A DNA stretch of 55,535 nt. Origin: Ruminococcaceae bacterium YAD3003. Its GTDB lineage: Bacteria > Bacillota > Clostridia > Saccharofermentanales > Saccharofermentanaceae. The notes beneath the pieces are model-generated. The model had not been told where the DNA came from and did no database searches. It worked only from the letters and a program-made list of their open reading frames with translations. The position numbers were made by a program, and so were the translations under genes. The DNA lies in contig FNPA01000015.1 of assembly GCA_900107185.1 (NCBI GenBank), positions 1 through 55,535 on the forward strand. The letters run 5' to 3'. Shown piece after piece: positions 1 through 9,179 of the stretch; within the stretch, counting starts at the first letter, position 1; each line of letters begins with the position of its first letter.

Positions 1-140
1 GCATCTAAGTGTGAAACCAACCCCGAGATGAGATTTCCCTCTTTTGATAAGGTCACTGGAAGACTACCAGTTGATAGGCCGGGCGTGTAAGTGGTGAGAG
101 CCATTCAGCTTACCGGTACTAATGACCGAAGACTTGACCA
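1..140 (+). rRNA. 23S ribosomal RNA, 3' end (partial)
   Basis: The sequence matches the conserved 3' end of bacterial 23S rRNA: the segment with AGACTACCAGTTGATAGGCC, then the GTGTAAGTGGTGAGAGCCAT stretch, and the terminal TTACCGGTACTAATGACCG helix strand ending in GACTTGACC. The 5' part lies outside the window. The exact 3' end (about 139-140) is inferred by analogy with other 23S genes. No tRNA is seen in the spacer to the 5S gene (141-268). Confidence 0.93.
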
Positions 141-268
141 CACAAGGTTATGTAATTTCAAGTCTTTTTTCCAAGATACATTTCTTGAGAGGATTCTTCT
201 AAATTCGTTTCTTCAACTCCTTGAAGTTAGTTTTCTTTGCAGTCCTGAGGGTATAAGACTCTCAACCA

Positions 269-386
<118 letters not shown>

Positions 387-391
387 TATAT

Positions 392-426
392 AAGTCCCTT
401 CGCGAATAAACGCGGAGGGACTTTTC
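392..426 (+). terminator. rRNA operon terminator
   Basis: A 13-bp stem (392-404 with 411-423, one G.T pair) with a 6-nt loop runs into CTTTTC. It stands directly behind the 5S gene, as expected for a Rho-independent terminator. Confidence 0.85.
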
Positions 427-534
427 ATTTGTAAAAAATACCTCATAAAAATGTAATATTACAATTTACATAAAATCGATTATTGGTAAAATAAAAACGT
501 AATTGTAATCAAGTGTGTCTATGTGAGGTGTGAT

Positions 535-1245
535 ATGGCGAAGATCCTGATAATTGATGACGATAAAGCGGTTGTAGATTCTACAGCTGATATGCTTAAA
601 TCATTTGAATTTGTAGTAGTTACAGCTACAGATGGCAGAAAGGGATTCGAGCTCGCTGATATCGAAAGACCGGATGTAATTATCCTCGACTGGATGATGC
701 CCGGATATAGTGGAATGCAGTTCATTAAGGACTACAGAGATCAGGGTTATAAGACACCGGTTTTATTCCTTACAGGTAAGGGAGATCTCTCCCAGTATCA
801 GGTTGAGGCACTTCGTGCAGGTGCTGATGATTATGTATCAAAGCCTTATGAGCCAATGATTTTGGTTGAAAAGCTCAGAGCCATGATCAGACGTATCGAG
901 TACAGTAACAAGTCACGCGGCGCTGAAGGAAACAGACATGAATACGGCGGCGGTGAACTTATCATTGACGGCGATGTTATGCAGGCATTCAAGTATGAGG
1001 AGTCATGCGATCTTACTAACAGAGAATTCCAGCTTCTGCAGTATCTTGAGCAGAACATGGGAAGAGTATGTTCCAGATCAGAGCTCTTGAAGCAGGTTTG
1101 GAAGTTTGATTTCTTAGGCGACGAGAGAACAGTCGACGTTACCATCAAGCGTACAAGACAGAAGATAGAACCTGACCAGAAGAACTTTAAGTATATTCTT
1201 ACGAGAAGAGGCTTCGGCTATTTCTTCCCGAATGATCTTGTTTGA
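535..1245 (+). CDS. OmpR/PhoB-family response regulator, WalR-like
   Basis: Two-domain cytoplasmic response regulator of 236 aa. The receiver domain (about 1-120) has the acidic pocket Asp8/Asp9, phosphoacceptor Asp52 in ILDWMMP, Thr80 and Lys103 (SKP). The C-terminal winged helix (about 140-236) has the family RRGFGY end motif. I chose ATG 535 because GAGGTG at 525-530 is a ribosome binding site for it; an in-frame GTG at 523 overlaps that site. The next gene is a histidine kinase overlapping the stop codon, so the two form a pair. Further downstream come a WalJ-like hydrolase and rlmH, the order of the Firmicutes wal operon, so a WalR-type role in wall homeostasis is likely but inferred. 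Confidence 0.93.
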   Translation: MAKILIIDDDKAVVDSTADMLKSFEFVVVTATDGRKGFELADIERPDVIILDWMMPGYSGMQFIKDYRDQGYKTPVLFLTGKGDLSQYQVEALRAGADDYVSKPYEPMILVEKLRAMIRRIEYSNKSRGAEGNRHEYGGGELIIDGDVMQAFKYEESCDLTNREFQLLQYLEQNMGRVCSRSELLKQVWKFDFLGDERTVDVTIKRTRQKIEPDQKNFKYILTRRGFGYFFPNDLV

Positions 1246-3275
1246 TTTTGGGTATTATAATTTTCACGTTAATAGAGCAGGCATTTAAGAATCCGATAGT
1301 TATTGTGGTTCTTGCATTGATATTGATTCTTATCGGTATCTTGCTGGGATATCTGATCGGCAATACCACTCTGCAAAAATCAGTTACTGAGAGCGTTAAT
1401 AACTTAGAGCGCGACAAAGTAATTCAAAAGGCTGTACTTGATACGGTCGGTCTTGGTATTGCCGTATACGATTCGAAGGGTGCTCTCTTCTGCAATGAGA
1501 CAATATTCAGACTTCCCGACTTTCTTAAGGGTGGTCTCCCCAAAGATATCAATGGCTTTCTCGAGACTTTCGATAATGGAAATCAGTTAAAATCGAACTA
1601 TATCCTGAGCCTTGAAAACGGCGTTAACCTCATAAGAGTTAACTACATCAACAACCGCAGAATCTATGAGATCAAGATCATCAGAAGACCTGCACAGCCC
1701 GATTCGAAATTCTTCGGCAATGAAGAAATGAATATCGTAATCGTTGATGATATTACGCAGATAAAAGATGACGAGCGCCGTCAGAAGGATCTCGCTGCAA
1801 ACGTTTCACACGAACTTAAGACACCGCTTACATCAATTAAGAGTTCAGTATTCTCCATCAGGAAATCCTGCCAGGACGGTATGGGTCCTACCAGAGATGA
1901 ACTCATCACATGGAGCGGAAGAATCGAAGAAAATACGGTCAGGATGCAGGATATCGTCAATGACTTCCTGGTTTTGTCACAGTGCTCACACACCAGCCGT
2001 ATGGAGATTTTTGATATCAGGGATGCAGTTAATTCCGCATATATGAATGTCCAGGACTATCCCGGTGCATCCAACGTCAGATTTACTTTGCCTGATGACA
2101 ATGTATATCCGTTGCTCTACGGTAATTCCAAACTCATTGTCAGAACCATCGTCAATCTTCTTACTAATGCGATCAAATACATCAGTTTCGAGGGCAAGAA
2201 AGTTCAGGACCAGGTACACATCAGCATTTCAGTTATCGATGACAGAGTTGCCGTCCAGGTAGACGATAACGGAAGAGGTATTCCTGCAAAGGATATCGAG
2301 CATCTTTTCGAGAGATTCTACAGAGTCGATAACTCAGGTAACAGAGAAGTCGGCGGTTCAGGTATTGGCCTTGCCATCGCGAAAGAGATCGCTGACATGC
2401 ATGACGGTGTTATCAGCGTTACTTCAACCTTTGGTCAGGGCGCGACATTTATCTTGAGCCTTCCTACAGGAAAGACTGTTTTCGATGCGGCATACAGCGA
2501 TGCAAAGGCCGGAATTATCAGTGACAAACCGCTCCACAGAGCGGCAGCATATTTCCTGGGACTTCAGGAGTGTGAGGCTGTCAGATCACTGGGATATAAG
2601 GATCTCGAGACATTGGTAGATGAATATGAGATAATCCCTGAACCTGAAGTGGCAGCAAGAGACAAGGCACTTGCCAAACTGTTGTCTTCTTATGGTGACG
2701 AGAGATTTGAAGAACTTAAGGAAGAACTCCTCTATGTTGAGGATTTCGAAGATGAAGAGGACGGACCTGTAACCGGACTCGAACAGGAAATTGCGAAAGA
2801 AACAACGATTGAAGATGTTAATTTCGCCCAGCCCATGTCTTCCATGGCAGAGCAGGTATCCATCCCTGTTGAGATGATGCCTAATGAACCTGTTCAGCAG
2901 GAAGAAGCAGCAACTTCAACTGTCCGTCAGGAGATTCCTCAGATTCACCCCCAGGTAATGGGACCGAGTGCTGAAGAATTGGCCAGAGAGGAAGAAGAGG
3001 CCAGATTACAGGCAAAAGAAGAGGCAAGAAAGCTCTTGACACAGCCCGTTGTTCAGATAAGTGCCGAACAAAGGAAGACTGTATCGCAATTAAATCGTGA
3101 ATCTCGCGAAAAACACGTAATTCACCCAATTGATGCCGGGAAAAGGTATAATAGTAAGAGTGCTGTTAATGAAGGACAGGCGGTAAGTGAAGAGGCTGCC
3201 CGTTCTGATAAGAATGAGGTCGCGGTTAAGTCATCTCTGAAGAAGATATTGGATGATTCTAACCCACACAAATAA
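1242..3275 (+). CDS. Membrane sensor histidine kinase, WalK-like, with long C-terminal extension
   Basis: Partner kinase of the preceding regulator, 677 aa. One long hydrophobic stretch (about 17-40) anchors it; a PAS-like region (about 60-175) follows without an obvious large extracellular domain. HisKA carries the phosphoacceptor His190 in NVSHELKTPL. The ATPase domain shows the N box (Asn305, Asn309), DNGRGIP (342-348) and GGSGIGLA (371-378). Residues 411-677 form an extra region rich in Glu/Gln with a probable coiled coil near 575-600; I recognise no domain in it. The start is TTG, overlapping the upstream stop, so translation is probably coupled; a TTG two codons later is possible. Confidence 0.93.
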   Translation: MILGIIIFTLIEQAFKNPIVIVVLALILILIGILLGYLIGNTTLQKSVTESVNNLERDKVIQKAVLDTVGLGIAVYDSKGALFCNETIFRLPDFLKGGLPKDINGFLETFDNGNQLKSNYILSLENGVNLIRVNYINNRRIYEIKIIRRPAQPDSKFFGNEEMNIVIVDDITQIKDDERRQKDLAANVSHELKTPLTSIKSSVFSIRKSCQDGMGPTRDELITWSGRIEENTVRMQDIVNDFLVLSQCSHTSRMEIFDIRDAVNSAYMNVQDYPGASNVRFTLPDDNVYPLLYGNSKLIVRTIVNLLTNAIKYISFEGKKVQDQVHISISVIDDRVAVQVDDNGRGIPAKDIEHLFERFYRVDNSGNREVGGSGIGLAIAKEIADMHDGVISVTSTFGQGATFILSLPTGKTVFDAAYSDAKAGIISDKPLHRAAAYFLGLQECEAVRSLGYKDLETLVDEYEIIPEPEVAARDKALAKLLSSYGDERFEELKEELLYVEDFEDEEDGPVTGLEQEIAKETTIEDVNFAQPMSSMAEQVSIPVEMMPNEPVQQEEAATSTVRQEIPQIHPQVMGPSAEELAREEEEARLQAKEEARKLLTQPVVQISAEQRKTVSQLNRESREKHVIHPIDAGKRYNSKSAVNEGQAVSEEAARSDKNEVAVKSSLKKILDDSNPHK

Positions 3276-3286
3276 TTGGAGTGCTA

Positions 3287-4630
3287 ATGGAGCAATCAGA
3301 TAATAGCATAGGTAAAAACTATGCTTATGAGATAATCGGCGGTGTGCCTCTTAAGGGTAACATCGAAATCAGCGGCAGTAAAAATGCCGCTCTTGGTGTT
3401 ATAGCTGCTTCTATAATGGTCGATGGCGAGTGCACATTGGAGAACGTTCCTGATATTCTGGACGTTCACGTCATGTTTGATCTGCTTAGATCCCTCGGTG
3501 CAACCGTAGATGAAATAGACAATCACACATATAAGATCAATCCTACAACTATAAATACATATAAGGCTTCCGGTCCGCTCGTATCCAGGATCCGTGCTTC
3601 CTACTATCTCATGGGCGCGCTTCTGGGCAGATGCGGCAAGGCATCGATAAGACTTCCGGGCGGATGTAACTTCGGCCAGCGTCCTATCGACCTTCACCTT
3701 AAGGCATTCCAGCTCATGGGTGCAAAGGGTGCCAGACCTGCTGATATCAACAGCGGAATCGTTAATCTCGAAGCTTCACCTCTGCATGGTGCAAGAATCT
3801 ATCTTGATATCGTAAGTGTAGGCGCAACGATCAATGCAATGCTCGCAGCATGTAAGGCTGAGGGTAAGACAGAGATCATTAACGCGGCAAAAGAACCGCA
3901 TATCGTAGACGTTGCGAACTTCCTTAACTCAATGGGCGCGCACATCAAGGGCGCTGGTACCGACACCATTAAGATCACAGGTGTTCCGGTACTCCCCGGT
4001 AACTTTACATATTCGATTATTCCGGACCAGATCGAGGCCGGTACATACATGATCGCAGCAGCTGTTACAAACGGTGATGTTACGATCCACAACCTGATCC
4101 CTACTCACATGGAGCCTTTGTCAGCGAAAATGCGTGAAATGGGATTCCAGATCGAAGAAGGCGATGAATCTATAAGAGTTTATAGAGAGAATCACTTAGA
4201 TGAGATCTATCCCACAAGTGTTAAGACTTCACCTTATCCGGGATTCCCTACGGATCTCCAGCCCCAGACTGTCGTTCTTCTCTGCTCAGCCAACGGACAG
4301 AGCAGAATGCATGAGAATGTCTGGCAGAACAGATTCCAATATGTTCCCGAACTCGCGAAAATGGGTGCCAACATCAATGTCTATGAACGTATTGCCTGGG
4401 TAAATGGCAAAACCGAATTCAGAGGCGCGACAGTTGAGGCAACCGACCTCAGAGCAGGTGCTGCTCTCGTATGCGCAGCTCTCGAAGCTACAGGAACAAC
4501 ATATATCATGAATGCCCAGAGAATCGACCGTGGCTATGAGCACATAGTCCAGAAGTTAAGACAACTGGGTGCCACTATAGCCAGGGTAAACCACACTACT
4601 GATTACGGTGAAGAGGATACTGAGGCATGA
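3287..4630 (+). CDS. murA: UDP-N-acetylglucosamine 1-carboxyvinyltransferase
   Basis: First committed step of peptidoglycan synthesis: transfers enolpyruvate from PEP to UDP-GlcNAc in the cytoplasm. The 447-aa length is slightly above the usual about 420. Visible marks are Lys32-Asn33 in SGSKNAAL and the PEP-binding, fosfomycin-reactive Cys127 in LPGGCNFGQRP. I chose ATG 3287 because TTGGAG at 3276-3281 is a well-spaced ribosome binding site; the GTG at 3281 overlaps it. The gene sits between the kinase and a WalJ-like hydrolase with ATGA overlap downstream, so it belongs to the same operon. It occupies the place where walH and walI lie in Bacillus. Confidence 0.95.
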   Translation: MEQSDNSIGKNYAYEIIGGVPLKGNIEISGSKNAALGVIAASIMVDGECTLENVPDILDVHVMFDLLRSLGATVDEIDNHTYKINPTTINTYKASGPLVSRIRASYYLMGALLGRCGKASIRLPGGCNFGQRPIDLHLKAFQLMGAKGARPADINSGIVNLEASPLHGARIYLDIVSVGATINAMLAACKAEGKTEIINAAKEPHIVDVANFLNSMGAHIKGAGTDTIKITGVPVLPGNFTYSIIPDQIEAGTYMIAAAVTNGDVTIHNLIPTHMEPLSAKMREMGFQIEEGDESIRVYRENHLDEIYPTSVKTSPYPGFPTDLQPQTVVLLCSANGQSRMHENVWQNRFQYVPELAKMGANINVYERIAWVNGKTEFRGATVEATDLRAGAALVCAALEATGTTYIMNAQRIDRGYEHIVQKLRQLGATIARVNHTTDYGEEDTEA

Positions 4631-5421
4631 CGGGACCGGACAGAATAGTCCCTCTTTATTCTTCCAGCAGCGGTAATTCGACACTTATAAAGTGCCGTGG
4701 TACTTATATTCTTATTGACTGCGGAATGTCCTGCAAGATGATGACCAAAGCACTGGTATCCTGCGGTGTTTATCCAGAAGATGTCAGCGCTATCTTTCTT
4801 ACTCACAGACATACGGACCACGTTAACGGCGTACCGGTTTTCTCACGTAAATATCACACTCCGATCTACGGAACAAGGGCCACTCTGGCAGTGCTGGATA
4901 ACCTCGCATCTCCCGTTACGGAGATAGAAGAAAATGAGATAGTCCAATTGGAAGACGGTCCTGAAATAAGGGCTTTCCCTACACCTCACGATGTTCCCGG
5001 TTCTGTCTGTTACCGCATAATTAATCCTGAAACAGGCAATTCTCTTGCAGTAATGACGGACCTCGGAAGAGTAAACGATGCAATGAAGGGTTTCGCACGT
5101 GCATGTGACGTAATCCTACTTGAATCAAACTACGATCCGTATATGCTCGAACATGGCGAATATCCCTGGCCTCTTAAAAAGAGGATCTCCGGCGGACACG
5201 GTCATATCAGTAATCCTGAATCGGCAGATTGCGCTGAGTTTTTTATCAATAACGGAACAAAGAGATTCATACTCGGTCACTTGTCTCCGCACAACAATAC
5301 ACCTGATATCGCAAGGAAGACATTCACATCTTCTCTTGCTGACAGAGGCTTTGTTGAAGGTATCGATTACGAAGTTAAGATCGCCAGAAAAGATGAGCCT
5401 TCTGAGGGTTATGTCTTATGA
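4627..5421 (+). CDS. MBL-fold metallohydrolase, WalJ/YycJ-like
   Basis: Metallo-beta-lactamase-fold hydrolase of 264 aa with the metal motif HRHTDH near residue 61 and further His/Asp ligands (TPHDVPG, MTDLGR, GHLS). No signal peptide is seen, so it should be cytoplasmic. It overlaps murA by ATGA and overlaps rlmH in the same way. The order regulator-kinase-...-this gene-rlmH matches walR-walK-...-walJ-...-rlmH of Bacilli, which makes a WalJ orthologue the best guess. WalJ is linked to wall metabolism and replication coordination; its substrate is not certain. Confidence 0.88.
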   Translation: MTGPDRIVPLYSSSSGNSTLIKCRGTYILIDCGMSCKMMTKALVSCGVYPEDVSAIFLTHRHTDHVNGVPVFSRKYHTPIYGTRATLAVLDNLASPVTEIEENEIVQLEDGPEIRAFPTPHDVPGSVCYRIINPETGNSLAVMTDLGRVNDAMKGFARACDVILLESNYDPYMLEHGEYPWPLKKRISGGHGHISNPESADCAEFFINNGTKRFILGHLSPHNNTPDIARKTFTSSLADRGFVEGIDYEVKIARKDEPSEGYVL

Positions 5422-5882
5422 AGATAACTGTTGTATGCCCCGGTAAGCTCAAGGACAAATGGCTCAAAGACGGTATCGATGAGTATAAGAAAAGACTTTC
5501 GAGATTTGCAGTTCTGGAATTCATTGAAGTTGCAGACTGTCCTGATTCCGTTCCGATGAACGAAGCCCTTAAGCGTGAAGGCGAACTGATCTTATCGCAT
5601 ATCAAACCCGGCGATATTGTCTGGGCGATGGATCTGGGCGGCGAGAATGTTTCTTCCGAGAAGCTCTCCGAATATCTGACTGCTGATATCGAGAAGGGCG
5701 GAGGTTCACTCAAAATCGTTATAGGAGGCAGCAACGGCATTTCACAAGAAGTCCGCTCACGTGCCAACAGAAGAATGTGCTTTGGCAATATCACTCTGAC
5801 TCATTTAATGACACGTCTCGTCTTGGCTGAGCAGTTATACCGCGGCTTCAAAATAGCCAAGGGTGAGAAGTACCACAAGTAA
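5418..5882 (+). CDS. rlmH: 23S rRNA (pseudouridine-1915-N3)-methyltransferase RlmH
   Basis: Small SPOUT-fold methyltransferase (154 aa, normal length) that methylates pseudouridine 1915 of 23S rRNA in assembled ribosomes. The family knot motifs are present: IGGSNG near residues 97-102 and the C-terminal RLVLAEQLYRGFKI followed by GEKYHK. It overlaps the upstream hydrolase by ATGA, so it is the last gene of the wal-like operon. The 186 nt that follow hold the promoter of the histidine operon. Confidence 0.96.
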   Translation: MKITVVCPGKLKDKWLKDGIDEYKKRLSRFAVLEFIEVADCPDSVPMNEALKREGELILSHIKPGDIVWAMDLGGENVSSEKLSEYLTADIEKGGGSLKIVIGGSNGISQEVRSRANRRMCFGNITLTHLMTRLVLAEQLYRGFKIAKGEKYHK

Positions 5883-5911
5883 GCGGTTTTCCAAAATAAT
5901 CAGAAAACGTT

Positions 5912-5927
5912 CTTTATTCGACTAAAG
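5912..5927. promoter_or_regulatory. Putative operator copy 1 (16-bp near-palindrome)
   Basis: CTTTATTCGACTAAAG matches the perfect palindrome at 5965-5980 at 15 of 16 positions. It lies just upstream of the -35 element of the his promoter. The centres of the two copies are 53 bp apart, close to five helical turns. The bound protein is not known from the sequence. Confidence 0.65.
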
Positions 5928-5934
5928 AAAATGC

Positions 5935-5963
5935 TTGACTTATACCAAATGTCCAATTATAAT
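5935..5963 (+). promoter_or_regulatory. Sigma-A promoter of the histidine operon
   Basis: TTGACT (5935-5940), a 17-nt spacer and TATAAT (5958-5963). This is a near-consensus promoter, about 100 nt upstream of hisZ. It is framed by two copies of a palindrome, which suggests repression. I see no T-box leader between it and hisZ; the leader has only weak hairpins, for example CGGTG/CACCG at 5984-6000. Confidence 0.85.
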
Positions 5964-5964
5964 C

Positions 5965-5980
5965 CTTTAGTCGACTAAAG
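5965..5980. promoter_or_regulatory. Putative operator copy 2 (perfect 16-bp palindrome)
   Basis: CTTTAGTCGACTAAAG reads the same on both strands. It begins 2 nt after the -10 hexamer and so covers the likely transcription start. A dimeric repressor bound here would block initiation. See the matching copy at 5912-5927. Confidence 0.75.
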
Positions 5981-6068
5981 AGTCGGTGAAAATGACACCG
6001 TTTCGTCATTTGCCCTGTATATATAAGGCAAGTACAATATGGACTATAAGTAAAAATGGAGAGTTTAT

Positions 6069-7220
6069 ATGGGAAATAAGTTTTATACACCGGATGGATT
6101 TAATGACCAGTTCCCGGGAATATGCGGATTTAAACGCGAGCTGGAATCAAAGCTCCGCAATTTGTTTATGCTCAACGGTTATGAGGAGATCGAGACTCCC
6201 GGTGTTGAGTATTTTGATGTATATAAAGAGTTCGTAAATGAAGAGGAACTCTATAAGTTTACTGACAGCAAGGGCAGCCTTCTGTGCAACCGTTACGACG
6301 GAACAATTCCTACAGTAAGATTCTGTGCAGGAAGAAATGATACACTTCCCGTACGTTTCTCTTATATCGAGAATATGTACCGTTCAGGTAAGGCCGGCGG
6401 CGGTAAGCTCTCCGGATTTACTCAGGGCGGAATAGAGCTCCTCGGAGCGAGCGGCGCTAAATCTGATGCAGAAGTTCTCGCTATTGCCATCAAGTCAGCT
6501 CTTGAGATCGGCATCACGGATCTCCAGGTTTCCATCGGTCAGGTTAAGTTTTTCAAGGGCCTCATGAACCAGCTCGGCATTGATGAAGAGGGCCAGACTA
6601 AGATCAAGAATGCCATCGCAAACAGAGATTCTGTTACCATCGAGAAGCTCGACATCAGCAAGGAAGACAAAGAGACACTTCTCATGCTCACTGAGTCAGG
6701 CGGAACATACGATACGATCGACCAGATCCTTCCGAGAATTACTGATGAGGGCGCAAAGGAAGCACTCTCAAATCTCAAGGAGATCCTGGACATCATGGAG
6801 AGATACGGGTTCCTTAAATATGTATCAGTTGATCTGAGCCTCATCGAAAGTATTGATTACTACACAGGCATGGTCTTTAAGGGTTATACATATGAGGTAG
6901 GCTTCCCGATCATCTCAGGCGGAAGATATGACGACGTTGCCAAATCTTTCGGCAAAGAGATCCAGGCTGTAGGTTTCTCTATCTCACTTACACTCGCCAT
7001 CACAGCTCTTATGAGACAGGATAAGTATTCTCCTGCAAAGGGTGCTTCAGTTATTGTCGGAGGTGATTTTGAGACTGCAACTGCAACAGCAGAAGCATTG
7101 AGAGCAGAAGGCACTCCCGCGATTCTTGATACAACGGGAATGGACGAGGAAACTCTTGAGAACTACGCGAAAGAAAAGGGGATAGAGACAGTTATGTTTA
7201 TGGACGGAGGTAAGGCCTGA
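6069..7220 (+). CDS. hisZ: ATP phosphoribosyltransferase regulatory subunit HisZ
   Basis: Catalytically inactive paralogue of histidyl-tRNA synthetase (383 aa) that partners the short HisG to form the active, feedback-inhibited enzyme. It shows the class II synthetase core: [11 protein letters not shown], the [11 protein letters not shown] region (motif 2-like) and [10 protein letters not shown]; a shortened C-terminal end replaces the anticodon-binding domain. GGAG at 6058-6061 serves ATG 6069. First gene of the operon; hisG follows with a 1-nt overlap, the usual pairing of these subunits. Confidence 0.95.
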   Translation: MGNKFYTPDGFNDQFPGICGFKRELESKLRNLFMLNGYEEIETPGVEYFDVYKEFVNEEELYKFTDSKGSLLCNRYDGTIPTVRFCAGRNDTLPVRFSYIENMYRSGKAGGGKLSGFTQGGIELLGASGAKSDAEVLAIAIKSALEIGITDLQVSIGQVKFFKGLMNQLGIDEEGQTKIKNAIANRDSVTIEKLDISKEDKETLLMLTESGGTYDTIDQILPRITDEGAKEALSNLKEILDIMERYGFLKYVSVDLSLIESIDYYTGMVFKGYTYEVGFPIISGGRYDDVAKSFGKEIQAVGFSISLTLAITALMRQDKYSPAKGASVIVGGDFETATATAEALRAEGTPAILDTTGMDEETLENYAKEKGIETVMFMDGGKA

Positions 7221-7858
7221 TGCTTACGATTGCTTTACCAAAGGGCAGACTTGCCGATCAGACTTTGGATATCATGGAAAAGGCAGGATACGATGTATCC
7301 GCAGCAAGAGATAAGTCAAGAAAACTCATTCTTGAAGATAAGGATGCAGGATTAAGATTCATCCTCTCCAAACCTTCAGATGTTCCTACTTATGTTGAAT
7401 ACGGCGCCGCAGATATCGGCGTAGTCGGTAAGGATACATTGCTTGAAGAAGGCAGACAGCTCTATGAAGTTTTGGACCTGGGCCTCGGCAAGTGCAGAAT
7501 GTGCGTTGCAGGTCCGGCAGAACTTAAGGATAAGCTCGATGAGATTCCCAACAAGAGAGTCGGAACAAAGTATCCTAATATCACAAGAAGTTATTTCGAA
7601 GGAGTTAAGGGCGAGAGCGTTGAGATCATTAAGCTCAATGGTTCTGTCGAGCTCGCTCCTCTTACGGGACTTGCAGAAGTAATCGTTGATATCGTTGAGT
7701 CCGGAAGAACACTTTATGAAAACGGACTTGATGTATTGGAAACAGTAGCAGACATTTCTGCAAGACTTGTTGTTAACCGCGTTTCAATGAAGATGAAAGA
7801 AGAAGAAATCAAGCCGATGATCGCCAAGCTCAAAGAAGCTCTGGTCGATGAAGAGTAA
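7220..7858 (+). CDS. hisG: ATP phosphoribosyltransferase, short form
   Basis: Condenses ATP with PRPP, the first step of histidine synthesis. At 212 aa it is the short HisG that lacks the C-terminal regulatory ACT-like domain and needs HisZ, which is encoded directly upstream. Typical sequence: N-terminal [18 protein letters not shown] segment ([11 protein letters not shown]) and the PRPP site near [19 protein letters not shown], given here as [10 protein letters not shown]. The stop/start overlap with hisZ (TGATG) suggests coupled translation for equal subunit amounts. Confidence 0.96.
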   Translation: MLTIALPKGRLADQTLDIMEKAGYDVSAARDKSRKLILEDKDAGLRFILSKPSDVPTYVEYGAADIGVVGKDTLLEEGRQLYEVLDLGLGKCRMCVAGPAELKDKLDEIPNKRVGTKYPNITRSYFEGVKGESVEIIKLNGSVELAPLTGLAEVIVDIVESGRTLYENGLDVLETVADISARLVVNRVSMKMKEEEIKPMIAKLKEALVDEE

Positions 7859-7876
7859 ACGCAAAGGGGGATAATC

Positions 7877-9175
7877 ATGCGCTGTAAGTTAGTTGAAGGT
7901 ACAAAAGAAAACCTTAAGGCAACAGTAGAGAGCCTCGGCGTAAGAGGCAAGATGGACTTAAAGCCCGTTATCGAAACAGTACAGAACGTTATCGATGACA
8001 TCAGAGAGAACGGCGATGCCGCACTTCTTAAGTACACTGAGAAGTTCGATGGCGTTAAGCTCACTGCTGATCAGTTAAGAGTAACAGAGCAGGAGATCGA
8101 AGACGCAATCAAGTCTGTTGATCCCGAGCTTCTGACAATAATGAAGGAAGCTGCTTCCAATATCAGAAGATTCCACGAGGAGCAGAAAGAACACGGCTTC
8201 ATGATGGATGTCGGCAAGGGCGCTAAGATCGGTGTCCGCGTAAGACCTATCTCCATTGCCGGCGTTTATGTACCGGGTGGTACAGCACCTCTCCCGTCTA
8301 CTGTATTGATGGACGTCATCCCTGCTTCAGTTGCAGGTGTTGAGAGAATTGTTTTCGCAACTCCTCCGAGAAAAGACGGAACCATCGCTCCTGTTATCCT
8401 CGCTGCTGCATCAATCGCAGGCGCAACAGAGATCTACAGAATGGGCGGTTCACAGGCGATCGCGGCTATGGCTTACGGTACTGAGACAGTTCCGAGAGTA
8501 GACAAGGTTTGCGGCCCCGGAAACATTTACGTTAATACGGCAAAGCGTCTGGTATTCGGCCAGGTCGATATCGATATGTTCGCGGGACCTTCAGAGATCC
8601 TCATCATTGCAGATAAGACAGCAAATCCTGACTTCGTTGCAGCAGACATGCTGTCCCAGGCTGAACACGACAAGATGGCTTCTGCTATCGTTCTTACAGA
8701 TTCCAGAGACCTGGCAGAAAAAGTTTTGGAGTGTGCAGACAAGAGATCCGAGAAGGCAGAGCGTAAAGATATTCTCGCTAAGTCTATGGAAGATTACTGT
8801 GCAATCATCGTTTGCGACAGCCTTGATACAGCTGTTAACTTCTCAGAAGAGATCGCACCCGAACACCTTGAGCTCTGCGTTGAGAACCCTGAAGTACTCG
8901 CAGCAAAGATCAAGAACTGCGGTGCTATGTTCTTAGGTGATTATTCACCCGAGCCGTTGGGAGATTATTTCGCAGGACCGAACCACACACTTCCGACATC
9001 AGGAACAGCAAGATTCTTCTCACCTCTCAACACAGGTGATTTCTATAAGAAGATGAGTGTCATCAACTATAACCGTGAGACACTCAAGGACGTATATAAA
9101 GATGTTGCAGCATTTGCTGACAGTGAAGGACTCACATGTCACGCTGCTGCAGTAAGAGCCAGATTCGAGGACTGA
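7877..9175 (+). CDS. hisD: Histidinol dehydrogenase
   Basis: Zinc- and NAD-dependent oxidation of L-histidinol to L-histidine, the last two steps of the pathway. Length 432 aa is normal. Recognisable segments are YVPGGTAPLPSTVLM, VDKVCGPGNIYV, DMFAGPSEILI, LSQAEHD (zinc and catalytic region) and GPNHTLPTSGTARF near the C-terminus. AAAGGGGG at 7862-7869 is the ribosome binding site. Third gene of the operon. Confidence 0.97.
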   Translation: MRCKLVEGTKENLKATVESLGVRGKMDLKPVIETVQNVIDDIRENGDAALLKYTEKFDGVKLTADQLRVTEQEIEDAIKSVDPELLTIMKEAASNIRRFHEEQKEHGFMMDVGKGAKIGVRVRPISIAGVYVPGGTAPLPSTVLMDVIPASVAGVERIVFATPPRKDGTIAPVILAAASIAGATEIYRMGGSQAIAAMAYGTETVPRVDKVCGPGNIYVNTAKRLVFGQVDIDMFAGPSEILIIADKTANPDFVAADMLSQAEHDKMASAIVLTDSRDLAEKVLECADKRSEKAERKDILAKSMEDYCAIIVCDSLDTAVNFSEEIAPEHLELCVENPEVLAAKIKNCGAMFLGDYSPEPLGDYFAGPNHTLPTSGTARFFSPLNTGDFYKKMSVINYNRETLKDVYKDVAAFADSEGLTCHAAAVRARFED

Positions 9176-9179
9176 TACT

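Noticed and set aside
141..268. tRNA in the 23S-5S spacer
   Set aside because: No cloverleaf can be formed and no T-loop motif GTTCRA is in a suitable place.
5981..6068. T-box or histidine attenuator before hisZ
   Set aside because: The leader is under 110 nt, lacks the T-box core and has no His-rich leader peptide. Palindromes at the promoter explain control better.
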